From an uncultured Thalassolituus sp. (lineage in GTDB: Bacteria > Pseudomonadota > Gammaproteobacteria > Pseudomonadales > Oceanobacteraceae), in the NCBI GenBank assembly GCA_913061435.1, contig CAJXUK010000001.1, positions 124,001 through 188,000 of the forward strand: 64,000 bases of DNA. The letters are read 5' to 3'. Of this stretch, positions 8,008 through 16,212 are shown in pieces; the first letter of the stretch is position 1; each line of letters opens with the position of its first letter. The notes under the pieces were generated by a model. That model saw nothing but the letters and a program-made list of their open reading frames with translations. It was not told where the DNA came from and searched no databases. Position numbers and translations under genes: made by a program.

Positions 8008-8784
8008 ATGAGTTTCGATAAAATACAGCGTACTGCTTTTTTGCTCTGCACTATTTATTTTGGTTTTTTTTCGTTAACCCATAATGTAATGGCAAGCGAT
8101 ACTATTGAAGACCCTTGGCAAGGCTTTAACCGCAGTGTGTTTGAATTTAATGAGGGTGTGGATAAATACGTTGCTAAGCCCGTGGCAGATGGCTACCAAG
8201 CGGTTACACCTCAATTTATCGATACCGGAATTACTAATTTTTTTTCTAACTTAGAAGATGCCCTAATCATTGTTAACGATGTTTTTCAATTAAAGCCTAT
8301 GCAGGCACTATCCGATACGGGGCGCTTCTTAATTAACTCTACTTTTGGCTTGTTAGGTTTTTTTGATGTTGCCAGTCACTTAGGCCTCGAAAAACACAAT
8401 GAGGACTTAGGTCAAACCTTGGGTTATTGGGGGGTTGGTTCTGGTCCTTATGTAATGTTGCCTTTGTTGGGTCCGAGCAATATCAGAGATGGCTTTGGTT
8501 TGGCTGGGGATACTCTGTCTGGTTTAAGCTATACCACATTGGTCGACAGCAATGTTCAAGCTGCGGGATTAGCATTGCTTAAAGGCATTGATTTACGGGC
8601 TGACTTGATTGCTTCTGAAGGCTTAATTAGTGGTGATCGCTATACTTTTATTCGTAGCTTTTATATACAGCGTCGAGCTTTTTTGATCGCTGATGGTGTG
8701 GTGGCGGATGAGTTTGATGATGAGTTTGATGATGAGTTTGACGACTTTGATTCCAGCGACTTTGATTCCGGCGACGACTTTTAA
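8008..8784 (+). CDS. mlaA: MlaA (VacJ) family phospholipid-trafficking protein, no canonical lipobox
   Basis: MlaA removes mislocalised phospholipids from the outer leaflet of the outer membrane. The family core is clear: EDPWQGFNRSVFEFNEGVD, then FSNLEDALIIVNDVFQLK, INSTFGLLGFFDVA, NEDLGQTLGYWGVGSGPY and LPLLGPSNIRDG. I chose ATG 8008 because GGGAG lies 11 bases upstream and the longer frame would overlap the preceding lipoprotein. The N-terminus is a signal peptide ending about VMA, but its only Cys (FLLC) is not a proper lipobox, whereas E. coli MlaA is a lipoprotein. The C-terminus is a highly acidic DDEF/DFDS repeat tail. It is the second gene of a unit with the giant lipoprotein. Confidence 0.9.
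   Translation: MSFDKIQRTAFLLCTIYFGFFSLTHNVMASDTIEDPWQGFNRSVFEFNEGVDKYVAKPVADGYQAVTPQFIDTGITNFFSNLEDALIIVNDVFQLKPMQALSDTGRFLINSTFGLLGFFDVASHLGLEKHNEDLGQTLGYWGVGSGPYVMLPLLGPSNIRDGFGLAGDTLSGLSYTTLVDSNVQAAGLALLKGIDLRADLIASEGLISGDRYTFIRSFYIQRRAFLIADGVVADEFDDEFDDEFDDFDSSDFDSGDDF
8707..8772 (+). repeat. In-frame tandem repeats at the 3' end of mlaA
   Basis: Three copies of the 12-base unit GATGAGTTTGAT (8707-8742, one substitution) are followed directly by two copies of a 15-base unit beginning GACTTTGATTCC (8743-8772). They encode the acidic tail. Both unit lengths are multiples of three, so copy-number changes keep the frame. This is a likely site of replication slippage. Confidence 0.85.
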
Positions 8785-8814
8785 TGTATTTATTAGTTGT
8801 TAATAACGCATGTT

Positions 8815-8859
8815 ACACGAAGCAGTTAGCCGTTTAATTTTGGCTGCTGCCTCGCGTGT
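8815..8859. terminator. Long hairpin between convergent mlaA and the PilZ gene
   Basis: ACACGA-GCAG-AGCC on the left pairs with GGCT-CTGC-TCG-GTGT on the right, a stem of about 16 pairs with small bulges around an AT-rich loop. The decamer TTGTTAATAA occurs on both sides (8797-8806 and 8862-8871) as a direct repeat. There is no strong T run, so a terminator role is inferred from the convergent setting. Confidence 0.45.
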
Positions 8860-8887
8860 CTGTTGTTAATAATGCTACTTTTATTGC

Positions 8888-9187
8888 TTAAATAAAGCTG
8901 TCAATGCTCACGCCATATTGAAATTGTTGATTATCTTGCTCAACTTTTCTTAATACTGTGGCCATGGCTTGCAAGGGGGGCGTTTCACCGCCGCCGCTGT
9001 TAATCTCTATACGAACCTGTTGGTTTACTTCTAAGTCTGCTTTGCTAGTCAATAAAGCTCCCGTACTGCTTAAATCTTCGCAGGTGGCTGTATATGCTTC
9101 ATTGTTTATGAAAATTGTGCTGCCAGTACTGATTTGCATGCGGATGAAATCACGTTTTTCACTGTACTCTCTAGAGTTAAAACTCAT
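8888..9187 (-). CDS. PilZ domain protein (putative c-di-GMP receptor)
   Basis: A single PilZ domain of about 99 residues. The c-di-GMP contact motifs are both present: RxxxR in KRDFIRM near the N-terminus and DxSxxG as DLSSTG about 35 residues later. Binding is therefore likely, not merely possible. The rest is the usual beta-barrel ending in YGVSIDSF. An upstream in-frame start at 9226 exists, but the ATG at 9187 has AAGGAAT a few bases ahead and puts the RxxxR motif in the usual place. It stands alone, convergent with mlaA. The output partner is unknown. Confidence 0.85.
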   Translation of the reverse strand: MSFNSREYSEKRDFIRMQISTGSTIFINNEAYTATCEDLSSTGALLTSKADLEVNQQVRIEINSGGGETPPLQAMATVLRKVEQDNQQFQYGVSIDSFI

Positions 9188-9482
9188 GGTCGCATTCCTT
9201 TTATTGTTTTTAATGCTGTGTCGCATGCTAACACCGAAAATTTGATATTAGAATCTCGAAAATCATATTAATCCGGTCATTTATGGCTATACACCCAACT
9301 TTAGTCTTAGATAAACTAAATTTATTGCATATTATCAAGGTTTTAAGCAAAAAATAGACGATTCTATTGTGACTAATGAGCGATCTTTGTGCTTTATGCG
9401 AGCTGCTTATTGCACTGTTAAAAGGTTGCGGGTATGGTTCGCGCAGAATATTGAAACAACACTGTTTTAACTGAGGTGGTGA

Positions 9483-10649
9483 ATGAATGCTCGTTTGCTA
9501 GTAATTGATGATGAGGCCATGGTGCGCGATAGCTTGGTCGCTTATCTTGAAGATAGCGGTTATGAAATCGTCTCTGCCGAAAGCGGCTTGCAGGGCTTAG
9601 AGTTATTAAAACAGCAAGTATTCGATTTGGTTTTGTGTGATTTGCGCATGCCTCAGTTAGATGGGTTGGATGTATTAAAACGTATAAAAGATATCAGTCC
9701 AAACACCCCTTTTATTGTTGTTTCTGGCGCTGGTGTGATGAATGACGTTGTACAAGCATTACGCTTGGGGGCAAGTGATTATTTGGTTAAGCCCATTATC
9801 GATATGGCCGTTCTCGATCACTCTATTCAAAAAACGTTAAGTATTAAGAGGCTTGAAGCCGATAATCAACAATATCGAGATCATCTTGAGGCGGCTAATC
9901 GTCAATTAAGTGAAAGTCTAGACGAGTTGCGCAGCGACCAGCAAGCGGGGCGCCAGGTGCAAGCAAAAATGCTACCTGAGCCGCTGCAAAATGATCACTA
10001 TCAATTTTCACACCTTATAAAACCCTCTTTAATGCTTAGTGGCGATTTTCTAGATTACTTCTTATTAGACGAACATCATTATGGTTTTTATATTGCAGAT
10101 GTGTCGGGCCATGGAGCGGCTTCTGCTTTTGTTACTGTGCTGCTGAAAAACTTAACTTATCGTTTAAAGCGTAATCTTAAACGCGGTTCTAGTGATGATT
10201 TGTTCTATCCGGTTAAGGTGCTTGAGCGAATCAATCAAGAGTTATTGGATACTGATTGCGGAAAGCATCTTACTATCGTGTATTGTGTGCTGAATACACA
10301 GAGTTTGCAGTTAAACTACAGCATAGGCGCACACATGCCTTTGCCTATTTTGTATGCCAATGGTGAAGCCCAATATTTATCTGGAAAGGGTATGCCTGTT
10401 GGCTTGTTTAGAGATGCAAAATACAACAACTATCAACTACAAATGCCTGATTCCTTTAGTATTAATCTGTTTTCAGATGGTATTTTAGAGTTATTGAAAC
10501 AACCATCATTAGCATTAAAAGAAGAGTACCTGCGCCAACTTGTTGAAGACAACGCCGGTGATCACGAATCGATAAAGCAAGCATTGTATCTAAATAACGA
10601 TGACGACATCCCCGATGATGTTGCACTAATGACAATAGTAAGGGTTTAA
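9483..10649 (+). CDS. Response regulator with PP2C/SpoIIE-type phosphatase output (RssB/HsbR-like)
   Basis: 388 residues: a receiver domain (about 1-120), a coiled-coil linker (about 125-160) and a PP2C serine phosphatase domain. The receiver is complete: D9, D10, phospho-acceptor D53 (LVLCDLRMPQLDG), S81 and K103. The phosphatase domain keeps its metal-binding signatures SGDFLDY, DVSGHG and SDGILE, so it should be active, unlike the degenerate domain of E. coli RssB. The STAS gene begins one base after its stop. By analogy with Pseudomonas RssB or HsbR, it probably dephosphorylates that partner and so controls a sigma factor or surface behaviour. A GAGGTG site precedes the ATG. No cognate histidine kinase or anti-sigma kinase is in the window. 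Confidence 0.88.
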   Translation: MNARLLVIDDEAMVRDSLVAYLEDSGYEIVSAESGLQGLELLKQQVFDLVLCDLRMPQLDGLDVLKRIKDISPNTPFIVVSGAGVMNDVVQALRLGASDYLVKPIIDMAVLDHSIQKTLSIKRLEADNQQYRDHLEAANRQLSESLDELRSDQQAGRQVQAKMLPEPLQNDHYQFSHLIKPSLMLSGDFLDYFLLDEHHYGFYIADVSGHGAASAFVTVLLKNLTYRLKRNLKRGSSDDLFYPVKVLERINQELLDTDCGKHLTIVYCVLNTQSLQLNYSIGAHMPLPILYANGEAQYLSGKGMPVGLFRDAKYNNYQLQMPDSFSINLFSDGILELLKQPSLALKEEYLRQLVEDNAGDHESIKQALYLNNDDDIPDDVALMTIVRV

Positions 10650-10650
10650 C

Positions 10651-11136
10651 ATGAATCCAGGTAAAATTGAGGTTGCGGATAAAAAAGGTACTTATGTCAT
10701 TAAGCTCAGTGGCGATGTTAGAATGAACCTTTGTTGCGCCCTCGAAAATTATTTAGACGACATGTTTTCTAGTGATCAATTTAAAACTGTCATGGTCGAT
10801 TTGTCGGATGCAGATGGGGTGGATAGCACCACATTGGGTCAGTTGGCTAAAATATCCATAGTTAGTCAAGATAAGTTTGATTTAGTCCCCACGATTATTT
10901 CACCAAGAGAAGATATATTACGAATTTTGTTAAGTATGGGATTCGATGAAGTGTTTTATATTATCTCTGATATGCCAGCAGAGGTGTCCGACTTAGACGA
11001 GCTAAGTTGCGACAAGCTTGATGAAGATGAAATGCGTGAAAAAGTAATCGCCGCTCATGAAGTGTTGATCAGTTTAAATGATGATAACAAACACGAGTTT
11101 CAAGAGTTGGTCGATTGTTTACACAGCCACAAATAA
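10651..11136 (+). CDS. STAS-domain anti-sigma factor antagonist
   Basis: 161 residues. An N-terminal STAS domain (about 1-105) is followed by an acidic helical tail of about 50 residues that is not part of a minimal STAS protein. The regulatory phosphorylation segment is intact: GVDSTTLGQL, with S59 as the likely phospho-acceptor. It follows the receiver-phosphatase gene after one base, the classic pairing of a PP2C switch with its substrate. Length and layout resemble Pseudomonas HsbA and the STAS protein beside RssB. The kinase that would phosphorylate S59 is not nearby. It overlaps an extended form of gpsA, but the real gpsA start lies downstream. Confidence 0.85.
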   Translation: MNPGKIEVADKKGTYVIKLSGDVRMNLCCALENYLDDMFSSDQFKTVMVDLSDADGVDSTTLGQLAKISIVSQDKFDLVPTIISPREDILRILLSMGFDEVFYIISDMPAEVSDLDELSCDKLDEDEMREKVIAAHEVLISLNDDNKHEFQELVDCLHSHK

Positions 11137-11153
11137 GAGCCCAGGAGGGTCGA

Positions 11154-12185
11154 GTGAAAGTTAAGCAAGCGGCAGTTATAGGTGGTGGTAGTTTTGGAAC
11201 TGCAATCGCCAGTATATTAGCATCAAACGGTATTGAAACCCGCCAGTGGATGCGTAACGATACGATCGCCAAAGCGATTAACGATAATCATGAAAATCCG
11301 CAGTATTTACCCAATGTCAAACTAGACCCCAGTTTAACCGCCAGTACCGATCTTGCTGCGGTAATAAAAGGGGCTGAATTAATCTTTGTTTCAGTGCCAA
11401 GCAAATCATTTGCTGCTGTTGTAGAAAAATTAAAGCCTTTTTTAACGCCTGGCCAAAGCTTGATTAGCACAACAAAAGGAATAGAGCCCAATGGCTTTAA
11501 GTTAATGAGCCAGTTATTGGCCGAGGCGTGTCCGGGGCATTCAATCGCTGTATTGAGTGGCCCTAACCTAGCTAAAGAAATCGGTCAAAAACAATTAACC
11601 GCAACGGTGGTCGCTAGTGAAGATGGCGCTTTGCGCTGCCAAATCCAAGATGCGTTGGGTTGTGAATATTTCCGTGTTTATGCTTCAGACGATATGTATG
11701 GCGTTGAATTAAGCGGTGCATTAAAAAACATTTACGCCATTGTGTCGGGCTTTATTGCAGCTTTGGGTATGGGTGAAAATACCAAGAGCATGATTATAAC
11801 TCGTAGCTTGGCAGAAATGAGCCGCTTTGCCGTGGCGCAGGGTGCTAATCCACTAACCTTTTTAGGTTTGGCCGGCGTGGGTGATTTAGTCGCAACTTGT
11901 ATGTCGCCAATGAGTCGTAACTATCGTATCGGTTATGCTATTGGTGAGGGTCGATCCCTAGAGCAAGCAATAGAAGAGTTAGGTGAAGTTGCAGAAGGTG
12001 TTAACACCTTGCGCTATATCAATACGAAATCTGATGAACTTGATATATATATGCCTTTGGTAAAAGGTGCTTATGCTGTTTTGTTCTCTCAGGTAGACCC
12101 AAGATTGGTAGCAAAAGAATTAATGACAGGTGAAAATACAACTGACGTTGAATTCACTTTAGCTAAAACAGATATTGGAGTTTAA
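11154..12185 (+). CDS. gpsA: NAD(P)H-dependent glycerol-3-phosphate dehydrogenase
   Basis: This enzyme reduces dihydroxyacetone phosphate to sn-glycerol-3-phosphate for phospholipid synthesis in the cytoplasm. The nucleotide-binding motif GGGSFGTA starts at residue 10, and SGPNLAKEI, the catalytic-lysine region SGALKNIYAI and GLAGVGDL with NYRIGY are all present. I chose GTG 11154 because a full AGGAGG lies 5 bases upstream; the longer frame back to 11115 would overlap the STAS gene. Length (343) is normal. It heads a conserved gpsA-DUF4389-sixA trio known from pseudomonads, with gaps of 2 bases and then a one-base overlap. Confidence 0.96.
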   Translation: MKVKQAAVIGGGSFGTAIASILASNGIETRQWMRNDTIAKAINDNHENPQYLPNVKLDPSLTASTDLAAVIKGAELIFVSVPSKSFAAVVEKLKPFLTPGQSLISTTKGIEPNGFKLMSQLLAEACPGHSIAVLSGPNLAKEIGQKQLTATVVASEDGALRCQIQDALGCEYFRVYASDDMYGVELSGALKNIYAIVSGFIAALGMGENTKSMIITRSLAEMSRFAVAQGANPLTFLGLAGVGDLVATCMSPMSRNYRIGYAIGEGRSLEQAIEELGEVAEGVNTLRYINTKSDELDIYMPLVKGAYAVLFSQVDPRLVAKELMTGENTTDVEFTLAKTDIGV

Positions 12186-12187
12186 AA

Positions 12188-12484
12188 ATGAGTGACATGA
12201 AGCAAAGCCTAAAATCAGATGCGTTTTGGTTAAGAACATTATTTATCATTTTGTTTTCTGTCGTGTATCGAATATTAGATGTTGTTGTGTTGTTTATAGT
12301 GGTTGTTCAGTGGGGTTTTACCTTGGTCACCGGACAAGTAAATCCTGCACTGGATCAATTCAGTGGCAGTTTATCTACCTACATCGCACAAATTGTTCGT
12401 TACATTAGTGGAAACTCTGAAACCAAACCTTTTCCTTTTACCGATTGGCCAAACCCTAATAGAGAAATGCCAACGGAGATGTAG
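12188..12484 (+). CDS. DUF4389 domain membrane protein
   Basis: 98 residues with one long hydrophobic stretch (LFIILFSVVYRILDVVVLFIVVVQWGFTLVTG) that forms one or two membrane helices. The tail pattern YIAQIVRYISGNSETKPFPFTDWP is characteristic of DUF4389. Function is unknown. It sits 2 bases after gpsA, and its TAG overlaps the GTG start of sixA by one base, so the three are almost certainly cotranslated. This arrangement recurs in Pseudomonas and Marinobacter. Confidence 0.85.
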   Translation: MSDMKQSLKSDAFWLRTLFIILFSVVYRILDVVVLFIVVVQWGFTLVTGQVNPALDQFSGSLSTYIAQIVRYISGNSETKPFPFTDWPNPNREMPTEM

Positions 12485-12948
12485 TGAAACTCTACCTTAT
12501 AAGACACGGTGAAGCTGACACAGGCTTGCCAAATGATGAGAAGCGACCATTAAACGAACGCGGCTTAAAGCATGCTCAAAGCGCGGCTAATTGGTTGGCA
12601 AAAGTTGTTAGGGGGCCGGTAAGTATTTGGTCGAGCCCTTACCTAAGAACCCAGCAAACAGCCAAGCCCATTGCCGAAGCATTATCTATTGATATTGTTA
12701 ATCATGATTGTTTAATGCCTAACATGACACCCCAGAAAGTGGTGGATGAGCTGATTCATGAAGAAGGCAATATTATTCTGGTGACGCATTTGCCATTAGT
12801 AGGGCGGCTTGCTTCTTTGTTAATAGAAGGCTCGATTTTTGATCAACCTTGGTCTGCCACCGAAATTTGGCAATTACAAGGTGACGTTTATGCTCCTGGT
12901 TGCCTAGTAAATACCGATGTTTGGTATCCTGTCCTAGACGAAGGCTAG
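12484..12948 (+). CDS. sixA: Phosphohistidine phosphatase SixA
   Basis: 154 residues of the histidine phosphatase (RHG) superfamily. The catalytic motif LIRHGEAD lies at residues 5-12, with His8 as nucleophile. A WSSPYLRTQQTA segment and the second histidine in VTHLPLVGRL complete the site. SixA dephosphorylates phosphohistidine in proteins, in E. coli on phosphotransfer domains such as those of ArcB or the nitrogen PTS. Start is GTG 12484, overlapping the DUF4389 stop (TAGTG). Length is normal for the family. Confidence 0.93.
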   Translation: MKLYLIRHGEADTGLPNDEKRPLNERGLKHAQSAANWLAKVVRGPVSIWSSPYLRTQQTAKPIAEALSIDIVNHDCLMPNMTPQKVVDELIHEEGNIILVTHLPLVGRLASLLIEGSIFDQPWSATEIWQLQGDVYAPGCLVNTDVWYPVLDEG

Positions 12949-13044
12949 TTCGAATTAGTGCCACCGGCGGCACTCAATAACCTTGTGTTATTTGTATGTG
13001 ATGGTAGCTTTAGCTGCTTGTTAGCTAATGTTATTATCAAACAC

Positions 13045-13830
13045 ATGAAAGATATACTGCACTTTTCTCACGCTAATGGCTTCCCTGCGGGTAGCTACAA
13101 AACTTTATTATCCTATCTTGAAGATGATTTTCAGGTGGGTGCCATCGAGCGCTTTAGTCATCATCATCGTTATCCTGTTTCTAATAATTGGAATCATCTT
13201 GTTACCCAGTTAATTGACGAGCTTGAAGCTTGTTATAATCAACCTGTTTACGCCGTAGGACACTCGCTTGGTGGTGTCTTAAGTCTAATTGTTGCTGCTC
13301 AGCGTCCTGATTTGGTAAAAGGGCTGATTATGCTGGATGCGCCTTTTATTACTAACATTGAAGCGCTAGGCATCAATTTAATAAAGCGCTTGGGTTTAAT
13401 GGATAAGATAACGCCAGCCGGGCGTACGCTTGGTAGACAAGAACATTGGCCGTCGACAGAGCATGCGCGGGAATATTTTCGCAATAAACGCCTGTTTCGT
13501 TCGTTTGATGAGCGTTGTTTACATGATTATGTTTATCACGGTACGGTGGAATTAGAAGGCGGTAAGCGGCAGTTGTATTTTGATGCTGCCACAGAAATCG
13601 AAATTTATCGTACCATTCCGGATAACCTCCATCGCACCCCTCGATTGCCCATGCCAAGCACTGTAATTGCAGGAAAAAACAGCGATGTGTTTAAAAAACA
13701 GCATGGTTCAAAAATGCAGCGACAGCTAGGTATGAATGTTGAATGGGTGGACGGTAGTCATATGTTTCCCTTAGAACAGCCAGAATTAACCGCAGCTTCT
13801 ATTAAACGGCACATCAGCCAATGGAAATAA
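13045..13830 (+). CDS. Alpha/beta hydrolase
   Basis: 261 residues from ATG 13045; the open frame reaches back to 12958, but the family-like start FSHANGFPAGSYK begins just after the chosen Met. The nucleophile elbow is GHSLGG, followed by a DAPF strand, and the C-terminal catalytic His lies in DGSHMFP. The fold is that of esterases and lipases acting on small esters, but the substrate cannot be deduced. No signal peptide, so it is probably cytoplasmic. It overlaps the next hydrolase gene by 10 bases, and the two look like an old or functional pair. No strong ribosome site is visible. Confidence 0.82.
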   Translation: MKDILHFSHANGFPAGSYKTLLSYLEDDFQVGAIERFSHHHRYPVSNNWNHLVTQLIDELEACYNQPVYAVGHSLGGVLSLIVAAQRPDLVKGLIMLDAPFITNIEALGINLIKRLGLMDKITPAGRTLGRQEHWPSTEHAREYFRNKRLFRSFDERCLHDYVYHGTVELEGGKRQLYFDAATEIEIYRTIPDNLHRTPRLPMPSTVIAGKNSDVFKKQHGSKMQRQLGMNVEWVDGSHMFPLEQPELTAASIKRHISQWK

Positions 13831-14720
13831 AGCCAGTGAACTCTATAGAGCAGAAAATTGATTTGTCGTTTGGCCAATTAAGTGTGCAATTCTATGGCGA
13901 TAAACAAAAGCCAATGATGATTTGTTTGCACGGTTGGTTAGATAACAGTGCCAGTTTAGAGTGTTTGGCGACTTTGCTAAAAGATGATTTTTATTTGCTG
14001 TTGGTTGACTTACCTGGTCATGGCAAATCCGATCCCTTGCCAAAAGGTGCAGAGTATTATATCTGGCAGTATATAGAAGTTTTGCATGAGCTTTTTCAAC
14101 ATTCGGATGTGATAGGTGATACACCTGAAATTCCGCTTCATTTATTGGGGCATTCTTTAGGTGGAATTGTCGCCAGTTTATACGCAGGTACTTACCCCGA
14201 GCGAGTTGCCAGTGTCGTCATGCTAGATTCACTCGGTCCAGCTGCTACACCTGCCGATCAAACCCCCTCACAGTTGGCAAAAGGGATTGCTGATAAGCAA
14301 CGAGAAGGTTCTGCTTTACGGCTTTTCCCAACGGTGGATGAAGCCTTGGTTGCGCGTAAAAAATCCTCCCCTGCTATGAGCGATAAAGCGCTGCTGCCTA
14401 TTGTCATGCGTAACTTATGTGATCGAGAAGGGGCTGATGGTAAAGCGGGGTTTAGCTGGCGAACAGATAAACGTTTAAGATATGTTTCTAAGGTAAGGTT
14501 AACAGAAGAACAAATTCAGGCCTTTTATTCAGCAATAACGGTTCCTGTTTTAGTCGTTTTCGCAGAGCAGGGCATTATCCCTAAAGCTTGGCAAACTCAA
14601 CGATTGCCTTATTTTTCTAATATTTTAGCTGTTACTGTTTTAGGACATCATCACTTTCATTGTGAAGAAAATAACGCTGTCGATATCGCCGCAGTAATAA
14701 AAAGATTTTATGAACACTAA
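13821..14720 (+). CDS. Alpha/beta hydrolase (MhpC/BioH-like)
   Basis: 299 residues. Oxyanion-hole segment CLHGWLDNSAS and LVDLPGHGKSD precede the nucleophile elbow LLGHSLGGIVASL, followed by VMLDSLGPAATP and a C-terminal GHHHFHCEE carrying the catalytic His. The cap region is about 100 residues. It resembles the serine hydrolases of fatty-acyl or aromatic catabolism, but the substrate is unknown. It overlaps the preceding hydrolase by 10 bases and the following DUF1461 gene by 11, indicating a tightly coupled operon. Confidence 0.82.
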   Translation: MEIKPVNSIEQKIDLSFGQLSVQFYGDKQKPMMICLHGWLDNSASLECLATLLKDDFYLLLVDLPGHGKSDPLPKGAEYYIWQYIEVLHELFQHSDVIGDTPEIPLHLLGHSLGGIVASLYAGTYPERVASVVMLDSLGPAATPADQTPSQLAKGIADKQREGSALRLFPTVDEALVARKKSSPAMSDKALLPIVMRNLCDREGADGKAGFSWRTDKRLRYVSKVRLTEEQIQAFYSAITVPVLVVFAEQGIIPKAWQTQRLPYFSNILAVTVLGHHHFHCEENNAVDIAAVIKRFYEH

Positions 14721-15507
14721 GTATTCAAATCCCAGCTCAACAAAGACTCAGCGTTGGAGGGGTAAAGCTCAACTACTCGCTAATATTCGTGGATTTTTGC
14801 TGTTTCTTCTTAGCTTGATACTTGCTTTGTATGTTTCTTGGATGATCAATGCTCAGTTAGGTTACGGTTATTCTTGGTTGTATCATGCATACAGTATTGA
14901 TCAACATATTGAGGAGTTTGCTCCGCAAAATCGCTTTCGACAACACTTTGGGTTGACCACAGAGCAACAGCATAAAGATATCTTTCAGCAGATAGTTGTC
15001 AGCGTTCACAATGATGGGGTTGGACTAGAAGCTATTACTTACGACGTTAATGAACCTCTGCAAGCTCGCGCAACGGTTGTACCCGTTCTTCATGCGGCTG
15101 AAATTATTCACTTACAAGATGTCGCTCATTTAATTAATCGTATTCATTGGTTAGCAGGAATTTTAACTTGTGTTTGGCTTGCACTGGTTTTGTTGAGTTT
15201 TTTCAGTGCAGAGAGAGCCAGTAATAAAGGCATGGCGGCAGTATTCTTGATTGCACTGACATTAATTATTAGTTTGTTTGTTGGGGTTGGCGCTAAAGAA
15301 ATATTTTATCAATTGCATATATGGATTTTTCCCGCCGAGAATCAGTGGTTTTTTTATTATCAAGATTCACTGATGAGCACCCTAATGAAGGCCCCAGTTT
15401 TGTTTGCAGGTATTGCCTTACAGGTTGTTTTACTAGGAATGATTTTGTTTGCTGGTGTCCTTTATGCTTGGTTGTGGTTATTTAAAGCAAATAAAAGTCA
15501 CCATTAA
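14710..15507 (+). CDS. DUF1461 family membrane protein
   Basis: 265 residues with an N-terminal helix (GFLLFLLSLILALYVSWM), a periplasmic loop of about 110 residues, and three further helices. The conserved DUF1461 feature is the segment QLHIWIFPAENQWFFYYQDSLMSTLM before the last helix. Function is unknown. It overlaps the upstream hydrolase by 11 bases and is the last gene of the long rightward run that starts at the response regulator. It is convergent with rluA, with 32 bases between the stops and no clear terminator hairpin. Confidence 0.75.
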   Translation: MNTKYSNPSSTKTQRWRGKAQLLANIRGFLLFLLSLILALYVSWMINAQLGYGYSWLYHAYSIDQHIEEFAPQNRFRQHFGLTTEQQHKDIFQQIVVSVHNDGVGLEAITYDVNEPLQARATVVPVLHAAEIIHLQDVAHLINRIHWLAGILTCVWLALVLLSFFSAERASNKGMAAVFLIALTLIISLFVGVGAKEIFYQLHIWIFPAENQWFFYYQDSLMSTLMKAPVLFAGIALQVVLLGMILFAGVLYAWLWLFKANKSHH

Positions 15508-15539
15508 CCTAAGCGGCAAAAACTTTTGTGCGTGATCAA

Positions 15540-16205
15540 TCAAAAAGGCACAGGGCTAGTGAAGGTCGTTTCTATTAATGTATCTGGGTGCGTAAAGGTT
15601 AGACTTTGTGCATGCAAGCACAGATGCTTAGTCGCTATTTGCGACGTTTCTGTACCATACAGGTGATCACCTAAAATAGGGTGCTGCATTGCATCGCAAT
15701 GAATTCTCAGTTGGTGTGATCTGCCTGTTATGGGTAAAAGCTCCACCCGAGTATGTTCACCTAAGTATTCAATCACGCGCCAGCGTGTTAATGACTTTTT
15801 ACCATGTTCGTAGCAAACCATTTGTTTTGGCCTATTTGGCCAATCACAGCGCATTGGCAGGTTCACTGCACCGCAACTTGGAGTTAGACGCCCGGCAACG
15901 ATAGCTTGATAGCGCTTTTTAGTTTGACGGTTTTGAAACTGTTGCTGCAGCGAGCGTAAGCTGTCTTTAGTGCGAGCAAATACCATGACCCCTGATGTCG
16001 CCATATCAAGTCGATGCACAATATGAACTTCATCAAACATAAGGCTGAGGCGATGAGCAATTGAGTCTAATTTTTCTGGACCGCGCCCAGGTACGCTGAG
16101 CACATCTGCTTGTTTATCTACCACGATGATTGCGTCGTCACAATGAATAAGGGTGACTGCAGAGTGATTATGGCTCAAGGTATTAATCGGTAAATTTGAA
16201 GACAT
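15540..16205 (-). CDS. rluA: 23S rRNA/tRNA pseudouridine synthase RluA
   Basis: This enzyme isomerises uridine to pseudouridine, in E. coli at 23S rRNA U746 and tRNA U32. The catalytic motif HRLDMATSG lies at 64-72, with D67 the catalytic Asp. LSVPGRGPEK, LLPITGRSHQLRIH and ILGDHLYG are all typical. Length (221) equals that of E. coli RluA, and there is no S4 domain, which separates it from RluC and RluD. It lies 7 bases downstream of the MlaC-fusion gene on the same strand, so they may share a transcript. Confidence 0.92.
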   Translation of the reverse strand: MSSNLPINTLSHNHSAVTLIHCDDAIIVVDKQADVLSVPGRGPEKLDSIAHRLSLMFDEVHIVHRLDMATSGVMVFARTKDSLRSLQQQFQNRQTKKRYQAIVAGRLTPSCGAVNLPMRCDWPNRPKQMVCYEHGKKSLTRWRVIEYLGEHTRVELLPITGRSHQLRIHCDAMQHPILGDHLYGTETSQIATKHLCLHAQSLTFTHPDTLIETTFTSPVPF

Positions 16206-16212
16206 AAAAAGG

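Noticed and set aside
11115-11153. Extended N-terminus of gpsA
   Set aside because: The AGGAGG immediately upstream of GTG 11154 and the position of the GxGxxG motif decide for the shorter form.
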